Origin: Phytomonospora sp040655735 | GTDB taxonomy: Bacteria; Actinomycetota; Actinomycetes; Mycobacteriales; Micromonosporaceae | Length of the DNA stretch: 64,000 nt | NCBI RefSeq assembly: GCF_040655735.1 | Contig: NZ_JBFAKK010000003.1 | Span: 1 to 64,000, forward strand | Reading direction: 5' to 3' | Shown: positions 43,757 through 52,633 of the stretch, piece after piece | How the letters are laid out: every line of letters starts with the position of its first letter | How positions within the stretch are numbered: position 1 is the stretch's first letter | Made by a program: the position numbers and the translations under genes | The notes under the pieces: generated by a model | Databases searched by the model: none | What the model was told of the DNA's origin: nothing | Seen by the model: the letters and a program-made list of their open reading frames with translations, nothing else

Positions 43757-44768
43757 GCGGGCCGCCGGCCAGCATCGGCGCCACCTCGGCGCCGATCCGC
43801 TCGATCGTGGTGCCGGTGGCCTCGAAGCCGCCGGCGCCCTCGACCATCAGCAGGGCGTGCTGGACGCCGGTGCGCTCCGCCGACCGGCTCAGCACCTCGG
43901 CGCAGTGCTCGGGTGTGCCCACGGGGTGCATGCCGATGAGCGTCTCGACGTAGGCCGCCGGGTCCCGCGCGGGCCCGGCGGAGCCGTCGATGCGGACGTA
44001 CTCGGCCACGCCGGCGCCGATCCAGCCGGGCATCGCGGCGCGGACCTCGGCGGCCGCCTTCTCCCTGGAGTCGGCGACGTGGCAGAGATAGGCGGCCGCG
44101 TGCGGGGCGGTGCCGGCGTCGTGGCCGAACATCTCGGCGGTCTCGCGGTAGCGGTCGAGCAGTTCGGCCTTGGCGGCGTCGCCGATGTGCACGCCCAGCA
44201 GCAGCGGCAGGCCCCTGCGGGCGGCCAGGTCCACTGTGGACGTCGAAGTCGCGGCGACCCACACCGGAAGGGGCGCGGCGGGTTTCGGCACGACGGCGAC
44301 CTCCCTGAAGCGGAAGAAGCGCCCGTCGGCGGCCACCCGCGGCTTGCCGGACACCCAGTCGCACAGCACGTCGAGGGATTCACCGAAGCCCTCGGCGAAG
44401 CGCTCGATGCCCGTGCCGAAGACCTCCAGGTCGACCCACGGGCCGCCTCGTGCCACGCCGAGCCGGAAGCGCCCGCCCGACATCGCGTCCAGCGCCACCG
44501 CCTCCTCCCCCAGCGCCACCGGACTGCGGTTCGACAGCACGCACGCCGCCGTCCCGACGGTGATGCGCTCGGTGCGGCCGAGCAGGTTCCCGGCGGCCAC
44601 CGTGGCCGACGGGCACACGCCGTAGGAAATGAAGTGGTGCTCGGCCAGCCACACGCCGTCGAGGCCGGCCCGCTCCGCCGTCACCCCATGGGAGACCGTG
44701 CGAGCGAGCGCCTCGCCCGCCGTCACGCCGGGGAACTTCGCGCCGGCCAGGAACAGTTCCAGTCGCAC
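43749..44768 (-). CDS. LLM-class flavin-dependent oxidoreductase
   Basis: Luciferase-like monooxygenase fold (FMN or F420), 339 residues. Typical features: AEHHFISYG near the N-terminus, the DAMSGGRFRLGVARGG segment and a VAATSTST strand. Substrate and cofactor cannot be told from sequence. ATG start with GGAGGAT upstream. Convergent with and overlapping the RIO kinase. Confidence 0.9.
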   Translation of the reverse strand: MRLELFLAGAKFPGVTAGEALARTVSHGVTAERAGLDGVWLAEHHFISYGVCPSATVAAGNLLGRTERITVGTAACVLSNRSPVALGEEAVALDAMSGGRFRLGVARGGPWVDLEVFGTGIERFAEGFGESLDVLCDWVSGKPRVAADGRFFRFREVAVVPKPAAPLPVWVAATSTSTVDLAARRGLPLLLGVHIGDAAKAELLDRYRETAEMFGHDAGTAPHAAAYLCHVADSREKAAAEVRAAMPGWIGAGVAEYVRIDGSAGPARDPAAYVETLIGMHPVGTPEHCAEVLSRSAERTGVQHALLMVEGAGGFEATGTTIERIGAEVAPMLAGGPLS

Positions 44769-44862
44769 AGATCCTCCGGTGTCTCGGGAACGAAGAGGCG
44801 CCGGGAGCGTCGTGAAGGCGACGACACCCCCGGCAAGATGTGCTCTGCCGTATCCGACGCTG

Positions 44863-45255
44863 CTAGCAGTCGCGGAGTTCCGGGGACTGGTTGCGAAGCT
44901 GGCCGGTCGGCGAGATGAACTTGCGGTACTGCACGGAGTCGACCGCGGCGGGCCGGAACGCGGCGATGCGGTGGCAGTTCTGGAAGGCCAGCTTCACGCC
45001 GAAGTGGCGCTCGATGCCGCCCCGGATCGCGTCGGAGGCCAGGGCGCGCAGCAGCTGGCCGCGCGAAGTCTCGTCCGGCGGCGGGGTCACGTTGTCGGCG
45101 AACGGCGCCTCGGTGGTGCCGAGCTCGCCGACCACACGGCTGATGGTCTCCCACGCGTACGGCAGGGAGGTGCGCACGCACTCGACGAACTCGGCGTCGG
45201 TCACCTCGCCTCGTTCGGCCTTCTCCAGCAGATCCGGGGAAACGTCAAGGGACAT
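44863..45255 (-). CDS. SCO5389-family protein
   Basis: 130 residues from the ATG at 45255, with AAAGGAG upstream. Matches the actinobacterial SCO5389 family: MSLDVSPDLLEKAERGEVTD, RTSLPYAWETISRVV, RGQLLRALASDAIRGGIERH, FQNCHR and the ending QSPELRDC. Function unknown. A palindrome lies about 60 bp upstream. Confidence 0.9.
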   Translation of the reverse strand: MSLDVSPDLLEKAERGEVTDAEFVECVRTSLPYAWETISRVVGELGTTEAPFADNVTPPPDETSRGQLLRALASDAIRGGIERHFGVKLAFQNCHRIAAFRPAAVDSVQYRKFISPTGQLRNQSPELRDC

Positions 45256-45316
45256 GTCGGCTCCTTTCGGGTTTGGCGGACACGTGGTCCCAGTTGACTC
45301 CAACGGGGGGCCACGT

Positions 45317-45329
45317 ACTGTCAGACAGT
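45317..45329. promoter_or_regulatory. Perfect 13-bp palindrome upstream of the SCO5389-family gene
   Basis: ACTGTC-A-GACAGT, 62 bp before the ATG. Size and form fit a TetR-type operator. No regulator gene is adjacent. Confidence 0.4.
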
Positions 45330-45345
45330 TGTCACCGGACCGTCA

Positions 45346-46329
45346 CTAACTCAGCGCGGGCTCGCCGGTCCGGGTTTCGAGCAGGTGCGGGCCGAGGACG
45401 AAGTCGGGGTCGATCTGGCGGGAGAGGTCGGCGCCGGTGCGCTCGCTGCCCCACGCCTCGGCGTTGCGGCGGTGGAACTCGTGGGCCTGGCGGGTGAACT
45501 TCGCCCAGTCCTTGCCGATCCCGTCGAGCAGGGCGCGGGCCTTGTCGAGGACGGCGAGGTTGCCGGCTTCCAGGCCGGTGATCTCCAGGTGCCGGCCGCG
45601 CTCGGCGGCCTTGACGAACTTCGAGCGGCCGCACCAGCCGATCAGCGCGTCGCCGACGTGCTCGCGCAGGAAGTCCACATCGGACTCGTCGTCGACCTTG
45701 TTGCCGATGACGGCGATGCGCACGTCGAAGTCGGCGGCGTATCCCGCGTACTGCTTGAAGACGCCGACACTGCGCACGGTGGGCTCGCAGACGAGGAAGG
45801 TGCAGTCGAAGCGGGTGAACATGCCCGAGGCGAAGGCCTCCGCGCCGGCGATCATGTCGACGATGACGTACTCGCCGGGGAGGTCGACCATGTGGTTGAG
45901 CAGGAGTTCGACCGCGCCGGTCTTGGAGTGGTAGCAGGCGACGCCGAGGTCGTTCTCGGTGAATCCGCCGGTGACGGCCAGACGGACGCCGGCGACGTCG
46001 GTGACCAGGCCGTCCAGGAGCGGATTGGTCTCGGTGATGCCGAGGAGGCGTGAGCCCGGACCGGGCGGGGTCGTCTTCAGCATCTGCTCGACCGACTCGA
46101 TGCGCGGGTTCGAGCCGCGCAGGTAGTCCTTGATGCGCGGGAGGGCGTCACCGAGGGTCGGGAGGGCGACGGCGTCGAGTTCGGCGAGGCCGAGCGCGCA
46201 GGCGAGGTGCTGGTTCACGTCGGCGTCGATGGCGAACACGGGGTTCCCGAGGTGGGCGAGACGGCGGGCGAAGAGCGACGCGAGGGTCGTCTTGCCGCTG
46301 CCGCCCTTGCCGACGAAGGCGAGTTTCAC
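45346..46329 (-). CDS. CooC/ParA-type P-loop ATPase
   Basis: 327 residues. MKLAFVGKGGSGKTTLASLF carries the deviant Walker A (KGGSGKTT), DADVNQHLA the switch I region and IVDMIAGAEAF the Walker B region. Relatives are CooC nickel-insertion ATPases and ParA/MinD proteins. Residues beyond about 250 have no recognisable motif. The GTG start at 46329 is preceded by AGGAG; upstream codons in frame are not supported. The gene ends 90 bp before the SCO5389-family gene on the same strand. Client unknown. Confidence 0.88.
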   Translation of the reverse strand: MKLAFVGKGGSGKTTLASLFARRLAHLGNPVFAIDADVNQHLACALGLAELDAVALPTLGDALPRIKDYLRGSNPRIESVEQMLKTTPPGPGSRLLGITETNPLLDGLVTDVAGVRLAVTGGFTENDLGVACYHSKTGAVELLLNHMVDLPGEYVIVDMIAGAEAFASGMFTRFDCTFLVCEPTVRSVGVFKQYAGYAADFDVRIAVIGNKVDDESDVDFLREHVGDALIGWCGRSKFVKAAERGRHLEITGLEAGNLAVLDKARALLDGIGKDWAKFTRQAHEFHRRNAEAWGSERTGADLSRQIDPDFVLGPHLLETRTGEPALS

Positions 46330-46378
46330 GGTGGCTCCTGGATGCGGGTGCGTAGGTGGTGACACGGCTGGCGCGTTT

Positions 46379-46422
46379 ATGAACTTGGGAACCAGTTTCA
46401 TTAGCGCGGCGGGGTGTGTCAA
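46379..46422 (-). promoter_or_regulatory. TTGACA promoter with imperfect 23-bp dyad
   Basis: On the minus strand TTGACA (46417-46422) is a consensus -35. An interrupted dyad at 46379-46401 (arms ATGAA..TGG, 8 of 10 matches) covers the -10 to start region of the CooC-like ATPase gene. Probably a repressor site. Confidence 0.45.
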
Positions 46423-46473
46423 GGAAGCGCGCGGGCGTGTCGTCCGGCGACCGTTTCCGGCCGCGCGCACGAA

Positions 46474-46509
46474 CGCGGCCCGCCCCTCCCGAAGGAAGGA
46501 CGGGCCGCG
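46474..46509 (-). terminator. Hairpin after the solute-binding lipoprotein gene
   Basis: CGCGGCCCG / CGGGCCGCG 9-bp outer stem with a further CCTCC/GGAAGG inner part, about 70 nt past the stop. Confidence 0.65.
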
Positions 46510-46578
46510 CCTCAGCCCTACTGCGCCCACCTGCGACCGGGGCGCCATCCCCGGCCGCTTCGGCTCCTCGCGGAGCCC

Positions 46579-47532
46579 TTAGTAGTTCTCGATCTTCGGG
46601 TAGTCGTCCGGCCGCTTCATGTTCGTGTGACCGAAGGTCATGTCGAACGCGCGGTCCCAGTCGCCGTTGCGGAAGGACTCTTCGAGGGTCTCGTTGATGA
46701 ACTTCCGCAGCTCCGGGGAACCGTGCTTCAGGCCGATGCCGTAACGCTCGGTCGTGAAGGTCTTGTTGAGCACGCGATAGGCGTCGGGGTCCGACTGCGT
46801 GAAGCCCTGGAGGATCACGTTGTCGGTGCTCACCGCGTCGACGGGTTCGGCCCCGTCGAGGGCGGTCACGCAGCTGGAGTAGTCCTTCAGCTCCACCACC
46901 TCGACGCCGGCCTGCTTCTTCAGCTCTTTCGCCGAGGTGGATCCCTTGGCGGCGCAGACCGACTTGCCGACCAGGTCCTCGACGGAGTTGATGTCCTTGT
47001 TGTCGGCCTTGACGAGGATGTCCTGACCGGCGACGTAGTACGGGCCGGCGAAGTCGACCTCGGCCTTGCGCTCGTCGTTGATGGTGAAGGTAGCGATCAC
47101 CATGTCGACCTGCTCGGAGCTCAGATACGTGGTGCGGCTCTTGGCGAGGGTCTCGATGAACTCGATGTTGACGCCTTCTTCGACGGTACCGAAGATCCGC
47201 TGCGCGATGATGCGCCCGACTTCGGCGTCGAAGCCGTCGATGCGACCGGTCGCCTCGTTGCGAAGGCCGGTGAGGGGCTGGTCGAACCGGGTGCCGACGA
47301 GGAGCCGTCCGCTTTCCTTGATCGCCTGGATCTCCGCGGGGAGGGAGTCCTCCGGAGCCTGCGTCATCACGTAACGCGATCCGGTCGGCGCGGAAGGTAT
47401 CTCGTCCTCGCCGCAGGCTGCGAGGGGAAGCAGCCCGAGCACCGTAAGGATGATGGCCAACCTACGAAGGGTTGACCTTGCTGTTAAAAAGTGTGATCGA
47501 CTAGCGACGATCAGCTTGGCAGGCTTGAGCAT
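46579..47532 (-). CDS. Glutamate-type ABC transporter substrate-binding lipoprotein
   Basis: 317 residues. Long basic N-terminus (MLKPAKLIVASRSHFLTARS), hydrophobic stretch LAIILTVLGLLPLAAC ending in a lipobox (LPLAAC). The SBP family 3 fold follows: LLVGTRFDQPLTG, GRIDGFDAEVGRIIA, SEQVDMVIATFTIN, VCAAKGSTSAKELK, YGIGLKHGSPELRKF. Similar to actinobacterial GluB. No permease or ATPase gene is next to it, so it may serve a transporter encoded elsewhere. TAGGCT 7 nt before the ATG suggests a leaderless start. Confidence 0.92.
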   Translation of the reverse strand: MLKPAKLIVASRSHFLTARSTLRRLAIILTVLGLLPLAACGEDEIPSAPTGSRYVMTQAPEDSLPAEIQAIKESGRLLVGTRFDQPLTGLRNEATGRIDGFDAEVGRIIAQRIFGTVEEGVNIEFIETLAKSRTTYLSSEQVDMVIATFTINDERKAEVDFAGPYYVAGQDILVKADNKDINSVEDLVGKSVCAAKGSTSAKELKKQAGVEVVELKDYSSCVTALDGAEPVDAVSTDNVILQGFTQSDPDAYRVLNKTFTTERYGIGLKHGSPELRKFINETLEESFRNGDWDRAFDMTFGHTNMKRPDDYPKIENY

Positions 47533-47539
47533 GCGGATG

Positions 47540-47545
47540 AGCCTA
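47540..47545 (-). promoter_or_regulatory. -10 box TAGGCT, probable leaderless start
   Basis: TAGGCT read on the minus strand, 7 nt before the ATG of the solute-binding lipoprotein. Confidence 0.5.
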
Positions 47546-47613
47546 GCGAGAAAGCCGGTCGGTGTGACCGAGACCCCACTCGCATTTTTTCGCCCCGCCG
47601 GAGGCGGTGGGAC

Positions 47614-47619
47614 TACCGT
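47614..47619 (+). promoter_or_regulatory. -10 box TACCGT of lipB, probable leaderless start
   Basis: TACCGT, 6 nt before the GTG start of lipB. Confidence 0.5.
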
Positions 47620-47625
47620 TGGACC

Positions 47626-48306
47626 GTGACTCAGACGACGGCGACCGAGCACGAGATGCACGACCGCGACCCGCGACGAGCGCGCCCGCTGGACATTCGC
47701 AGGCGCGGACTTGTCGGCTACCAGGCCGCCTGGGACGAGCAGCGCGAACTGCACGCCCAGCGCATGGAGGACGAACTCCCCGACACCGTCCTGCTCCTCG
47801 AACACCCGAGCGTGTTCACCGCCGGCCGGCGTACCCAGGACTGGCAGCGCCCCGACGACGGCACGCCCGTCGTCGAGGTCGACCGCGGCGGCCTCATCAC
47901 CTGGCACGGCCCGGGCCAGCTCGTCGGCTATCCGATCGTGCGGCTCCCCAAACCGCTCGACGTCGTCGCCTACGTCCGCCGCATGGAGCGGGTCATCACC
48001 GACGTGTGCGCCGAACTCGGGGTGCACACCGTCCCCAACCCGGAGCGCACCGGCGTCTGGGTCCCCGCCGACGACCGCGGACCGGACCGCAAGATCGCCG
48101 CCATCGGCGTGCGGGTGCGCTGGGCGGTCACCATGCACGGCTTCTCCCTGAACTGCGACAACTCCTTCGACGGCTTCAACGCGATCGTGCCCTGCGGGAT
48201 CGTCGACGCCGAGGTGACCTCGCTGTCGAAGGAACTCGGCCGGGACGTCACCGTCGCCGAGGTCATCCCGCTGGTGGAACGGCACCTGCCGAAACTGCTG
48301 GCCTGA
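47626..48306 (+). CDS. lipB: Octanoyl-[ACP]-protein N-octanoyltransferase
   Basis: Transfers octanoate from ACP to lipoyl domains. 226 residues. RGGLITWHGPGQLVGYP is the substrate-binding motif. Catalytic K156 lies in DRKIAAIGVR and acyl-carrying C190 in NAIVPCGI. The N-terminus has about 20 extra residues. The next step, LipA, is encoded 15 kb downstream rather than adjacent. Followed by a strong bidirectional terminator. Confidence 0.96.
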   Translation: MTQTTATEHEMHDRDPRRARPLDIRRRGLVGYQAAWDEQRELHAQRMEDELPDTVLLLEHPSVFTAGRRTQDWQRPDDGTPVVEVDRGGLITWHGPGQLVGYPIVRLPKPLDVVAYVRRMERVITDVCAELGVHTVPNPERTGVWVPADDRGPDRKIAAIGVRVRWAVTMHGFSLNCDNSFDGFNAIVPCGIVDAEVTSLSKELGRDVTVAEVIPLVERHLPKLLA

Positions 48307-48308
48307 CG

Positions 48309-48348
48309 CGCGAGACGGCCCCGGCGTGATCGCCGGGGCCGTCTCGCG
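48309..48348. terminator. Bidirectional terminator, 18-bp perfect stem
   Basis: CGCGAGACGGCCCCGGCG and its exact complement around TGAT. It separates convergent lipB and the TPR gene, and both stops lie within 15 nt. Confidence 0.85.
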
Positions 48349-48361
48349 TGTGCGGCCGAAG

Positions 48362-50713
48362 CTACAGGTCGTAGTCCTGGGCGACCTTCGCGTGGTGATC
48401 CGCGTCGAGTTCGGCGTCGACGGCCAGCGAGAGCCACGACATCGGGTGCTCCCAATCCTTCGTGAGCTCGGTCAGCAGCCGGTGGGCCTGGGCGGCGCTC
48501 GCGGTCGGCGGGACGGCGACGCCCGTGTAGACACCGGTCACCGTGTCCTCGGCGTCGGGCGGGAAGATCTGGTAGTCCTCGTCGGTGTACAGCCACACGC
48601 CGTAGCCCTGCTCGCGCAGCGCGTCCAGGAAGGCCTCGAAGGCCTCCGGCCCCGGGTGCGCGCCGTCGACGAAGTAGGTCCGGAACCCGCCGGGTGCCAG
48701 CAGGCGGACGGCGGCCACGGCCGGGTACCAGCCGTCGCGGTCCTCCTCCTTCTCCGGCGGCGGTTCGAGTGCGGCCGGGTCGATCACGACGAGGTCGCCG
48801 TGGTTGAGCGGTGCTCCCGGGCGGGTCACCGACTCCACCCGCGCGGTCGCCGGGCCGGTACGGATCGCCAGGACCACCACGCGCCCGTCGGGCCGGTCGT
48901 AACGCAGCTCGACCGGGTGCCAGCGCTCGTCGATCGGGCCCTCGGGCGTGTCGAGGTCGATGCCGATCTCGGCGCACTGGCCCCGAACGGCCGCCCAGTC
49001 CCCGTTGACGGTGGCGGCGATGATCAGCGACCACCGGTCGGCGGGCTGGGTGTGGTGCACCGGCGACTCGGCCTCGTCGTCGGTGCGTTCGAGGACCTCG
49101 GTCCACACTCGCTGCGCCGTCTCGAAGTCGCCGAGCTCACGGGCGGCGGTCGCCCACATCCGGCGGGCGTTGACGACCGAGTCGTCGACGGCGACGAGGG
49201 CCTCGCACTCGCGGGCTGCCTCGGCCCACTCCCCCTGTTCGGCGGCCCAGGAAGCGCGGTACCAGTGCGCCTGCGCGGGATCGCGGGGCGCGACGAGTGA
49301 GGCGAGCCGGGCGATGCCCTCGGCGTCGCGGCCTCGGGTGAGGACGTTGGCGAGGAGCCGGTTGCGGTCGTCGTTGCCCGGGTCGGCCTCAACGCGCTCC
49401 CACAGGATCCGGGCGGCCTTCCACGGCAGGCCGAGAACGCTGAGGTACTGGGCGACCAGTGCGAGGACCTGCGGATCCTCGGGCTCCCGCTCGTGGGCGA
49501 CGGTCAGCAGGTCGAGGTTGCGCTCGGGATCGGCGGGCTGATAGGAGCCGTCCTCGGCGGCCACACCGAGGGCTTCGAGGTATCCGGGGAGGTGCTCGAC
49601 GTCGACGGGGAGCTCGGGCGCGGGCAGCGCCTCGGCGTCGCGGCGCATCGCGATGAAGTCGCGGCCGGTCGCGGTGTCCTTGCGCCGCAGGTCGTCGAAC
49701 TTGCGGGCGGCGAACTCTCCGAGGGACTGGGCCACGGTGCGCGCGCCGCGCTGGACGGCGAGGCGCCCGGCGATCAGCAGCATGTTCAGCGATGCCCGGT
49801 GGGAGCCGACGTCGTCGAGGTAGGCGGCCCAGCTGGCCAGGGCGGTGCCGAGGCGCGGCACGTTGTCCAGCGCGTTGAGCGACACCAGCCGCTCGGCGGT
49901 CTGGGCCCACTTCAGGCGCAGGTCGGCGTGCTCGATGGGCTCGGCGATCTCCGGCAGCTGCGCGAGTGCGTTCTCGGTGTCCCCGAGCCGGGCGTACAGC
50001 TCGGCGCGGGCCAGGGCGAGTTCGCGAAGGTCGTCCTCGTCGAGGGCGTAGGGACCGTTGCGGCGAGCGGCCTCGGAGCGTTCGAGGACGTCGAGGCCTT
50101 CCTGCGCGCGGTCGAGCTGCCCGAGGAGGCGGGCGCGCTGGATGTGCATGTAGAGAGAGGGGTCGCCGCCGGCGGCGCGGTGCCTGCCCTCGGCCTCGAC
50201 AATGTAGGCGAGGGCCTCCTCGGTGCGGCCGTCGTCGTTGAGGGCGTAGCTGTACTCGCGGGTGAGACAGTCGAAGCAGTTGCGGGCGGGTTCGATGCGG
50301 CCGAGGGTCTCGTCGAGGATGGCGATGCGCTCGTTGACGTATCCGGGTCCGTCGATGCGGGCGTGGGCGATGCAGAAGTCCTGCACGACGCAGACCGACT
50401 GCGGGCAGTCCCTGGTCTCCTCGCGGTGGGCGAATTCGAGGAGCGCGGTGGCCTCCGGGAGGGCCTTGGCGCCCTGCTGGCGTTCGTTGACCAGCGACTG
50501 GAGTCGCCAGTGGCGCAGGAAGACCTCCACCCAGGGCAGTTCGAGGGCGCGCGCGGTCGCCAGGGCCTCGGGGAAGATCGCGTCGACCTCGTCGGGCCGG
50601 CCGTTGACGGCGTGGCCGGAGATCTCGGCGACGGCGTCGGCGAGGCGGTGGTGCCCGGCTTCGACGAGTTCGCGGTGGGTGTCGTGCACCCAGGCCCAGA
50701 TGTCGCTGGTCAT
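48362..50713 (-). CDS. Large TPR-repeat protein coupled to a divergent HSP90
   Basis: 783 residues from the ATG at 50713, which overlaps the HSP90 stop by 4 bp. Residues 1 to about 560 are alpha-helical, with several TPR-like pairs (LLGQLDRAQEGLDVLERSEA; LPWKAARILWERVEADPGND; WAEAARECEALVAVDDSVVN). The C-terminal 200 residues are different, a beta-rich domain of unknown type with WYPAVAAVRLLAPGGFRTYF and WLYTDEDYQIFPPDAEDTV. TPR proteins are classic HSP90 partners, so this may be a dedicated co-chaperone or client adaptor (inference). Confidence 0.85.
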   Translation of the reverse strand: MTSDIWAWVHDTHRELVEAGHHRLADAVAEISGHAVNGRPDEVDAIFPEALATARALELPWVEVFLRHWRLQSLVNERQQGAKALPEATALLEFAHREETRDCPQSVCVVQDFCIAHARIDGPGYVNERIAILDETLGRIEPARNCFDCLTREYSYALNDDGRTEEALAYIVEAEGRHRAAGGDPSLYMHIQRARLLGQLDRAQEGLDVLERSEAARRNGPYALDEDDLRELALARAELYARLGDTENALAQLPEIAEPIEHADLRLKWAQTAERLVSLNALDNVPRLGTALASWAAYLDDVGSHRASLNMLLIAGRLAVQRGARTVAQSLGEFAARKFDDLRRKDTATGRDFIAMRRDAEALPAPELPVDVEHLPGYLEALGVAAEDGSYQPADPERNLDLLTVAHEREPEDPQVLALVAQYLSVLGLPWKAARILWERVEADPGNDDRNRLLANVLTRGRDAEGIARLASLVAPRDPAQAHWYRASWAAEQGEWAEAARECEALVAVDDSVVNARRMWATAARELGDFETAQRVWTEVLERTDDEAESPVHHTQPADRWSLIIAATVNGDWAAVRGQCAEIGIDLDTPEGPIDERWHPVELRYDRPDGRVVVLAIRTGPATARVESVTRPGAPLNHGDLVVIDPAALEPPPEKEEDRDGWYPAVAAVRLLAPGGFRTYFVDGAHPGPEAFEAFLDALREQGYGVWLYTDEDYQIFPPDAEDTVTGVYTGVAVPPTASAAQAHRLLTELTKDWEHPMSWLSLAVDAELDADHHAKVAQDYDL

Positions 50714-52578
50714 CGAGGGTCTGTCTCCTGTGCGTCGGTGGATGGCGCGGGGTCGGGCTGGGCGACGAGGCTCTCGACGGCGCTGCCGACGCCGATGAGC
50801 GCCGCGGTGAGGTCGCCGCGGTGGCCGGTCTCGCCGGCGGTGGCGGCCATGATGACCTTGAGGGAGCGCAGCAGCGCGGCGGCGGTGGTGCAGCCGGGGT
50901 GGTCGGCGCGGCGGGCTTCGAGGAGTCTGCGGACGGCGAGGTTGTCGAGGTTGAGGTAGAGGCGGGCGGCGACGCTGCCGTCGGTGGCGGCGGTGAAGTC
51001 GCGGGCGAGGGAGAGCGCGGCCAAGGGGATGCGGGAGGCGGTCTCGTCGGCCTCGATGCGGCGTTTGAGGGCCACGTCGGCGTCGGGGACGAGGACGAGG
51101 GGAAGGGCGGCGGGCGCGTAGCGGGCGGGGACGAGCTGCTCGTCGTCGTCGGTGAGGACGGCCGAGAGCCAGGCGTGGTCCGCTGTGGACAGTGGGGTGC
51201 CGGTGTCCTTGAAGAGCCTGCGGTCGCCGTCGCTGGTGCCGAGTTCGATGACGGGGCAGCCGCGTTCGGTGCCGTAGCGGCGCAGGAAGGGCAGGACGGC
51301 GTAGCGGTCGCCGCGGGCGATGGGAACCTGCATGGCGCGGTAGAGCATCTCGGTGAAGCCGCCGCCCTCGCCGGTGTTGACGTGGATGGTGCCGTTTCCG
51401 GCGGCGCGCAGGGAGCCGGCGGTCATGTCGCCGCTGGAGGTGGGCACGGGGACGTCGTCGGCGAGGAGTTCGAACAGGCGGTCGTCGCAGAGGGCGGCGC
51501 CGAGCAGGACCTGTCCATGGCGGGCGAGGACGCGCTGCCAGGTGCCCGGCTGGGTGCGGGCGATCTCGAACATGCCGTTGATGATCGCCTCGGTGAGTCC
51601 CTTGTGGACGGCCTGGTAGCGCTCGTCGCGCTGCAGGTCCTCGCGGCTCGCGGTGGGCGTCAGGCGGGCCGACTCGATGACGCCGCCGATGAAGCCGGCC
51701 CAGGTGGGCAGGAGGTCGCGGGCGTCCTTGGAGAGCATCATGCCGCGCAGGCAGACCGAGAGGTCGCGGTTGTCGGTGCTGCCGTAGGTCGCCGAGTCCT
51801 GGATCCACAGGAGACCGACGGCATCCGACTGCTCGTCGGGGCGGACCGGGATGGTGCACAGCGGCGCGAGGCGCTGCGCGAAGCGGCCGGCGAAGTCGAG
51901 GGCCGACTGCTTAGTGGAGTTCTCGTCGCGCCACGGGGCCGGCAGGTCGTTGACCGGGACGGTCTCCTCGCCGATGTGCACGGGGATGGGCAGCAGCGCG
52001 CAGTAGCGGGTGACGACCTCGCGGAGGGTGGCCTGCTCGGCGAGGTAGGCGAAGTCGGGCTTGAGCCGCAGGGTCACCTCGGTGCCCGGCGACTGCGGGG
52101 GCGCGTCGACGACGGAGTAGGTCTCGCCGCCGACCGAGTGGTAGCGGTGTCCCGCCGCGGTCTCGCGGTGCGAGGTGGTAACGACGGTGACCTCGTCGGC
52201 GACCGCGAAGGCGGAGAGGAAGCCGAGACCGAAGGCCCCGATGAGGTCCTCGCTGCCGGTCACGTCGCGCAGGAGGCGGGTGTAGCCGGTGCCGACGGTG
52301 GCGAGGTAGGCGTGGATCTCCTCCTCGGTGAGCCCGGCGCCCTCGTCGCGGACGGACACCGTGCCCGCGGCGGCGTCTCCGCGCACGATGACGCGACCCG
52401 AGGCGGCCTCGGGGTCTTCGAGGCGTCTGCGGGTGATCGAGTCATGGGCGTTCTGGACCAGTTCGCGAAGCGCGACCAGCGGGGTCGAATAGAGGTGGGC
52501 CGCCAGGACGGACACGAGTCCGCCGAGGTCGACTTCGGTCTGCCTGAGCTCTTCGCGCATGGTCGGAAAGTTTGCCAC
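50710..52578 (-). CDS. HSP90-family GHKL ATPase
   Basis: 622 residues, about the size of HtpG but divergent. ATP-site motifs: E39 and N43 in RELVQNAHDS, DEGAGLT (about 78-84) and GAFGLGFLSAF (about 114-124). A middle domain with DRDLS-like NRDLSVCLRGMML follows. The C-terminal dimerisation part is not recognisable. GTG start at 52578; an ATG 6 codons later (52560) is an alternative. Followed at once by a TPR protein with 4-bp overlap. Confidence 0.9.
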   Translation of the reverse strand: MANFPTMREELRQTEVDLGGLVSVLAAHLYSTPLVALRELVQNAHDSITRRRLEDPEAASGRVIVRGDAAAGTVSVRDEGAGLTEEEIHAYLATVGTGYTRLLRDVTGSEDLIGAFGLGFLSAFAVADEVTVVTTSHRETAAGHRYHSVGGETYSVVDAPPQSPGTEVTLRLKPDFAYLAEQATLREVVTRYCALLPIPVHIGEETVPVNDLPAPWRDENSTKQSALDFAGRFAQRLAPLCTIPVRPDEQSDAVGLLWIQDSATYGSTDNRDLSVCLRGMMLSKDARDLLPTWAGFIGGVIESARLTPTASREDLQRDERYQAVHKGLTEAIINGMFEIARTQPGTWQRVLARHGQVLLGAALCDDRLFELLADDVPVPTSSGDMTAGSLRAAGNGTIHVNTGEGGGFTEMLYRAMQVPIARGDRYAVLPFLRRYGTERGCPVIELGTSDGDRRLFKDTGTPLSTADHAWLSAVLTDDDEQLVPARYAPAALPLVLVPDADVALKRRIEADETASRIPLAALSLARDFTAATDGSVAARLYLNLDNLAVRRLLEARRADHPGCTTAAALLRSLKVIMAATAGETGHRGDLTAALIGVGSAVESLVAQPDPAPSTDAQETDPR

Positions 52579-52633
52579 GCGCCTATGACAACGGCGTAGC
52601 CGGTTTAGCGCCGCGCCTTGCGCCGCCCGGGTT

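Noticed and set aside
48362..51859. A 1165-codon frame covering the TPR gene and part of the HSP90 gene
   Set aside because: Beyond 50713 it is the out-of-frame shadow of the HSP90 gene.
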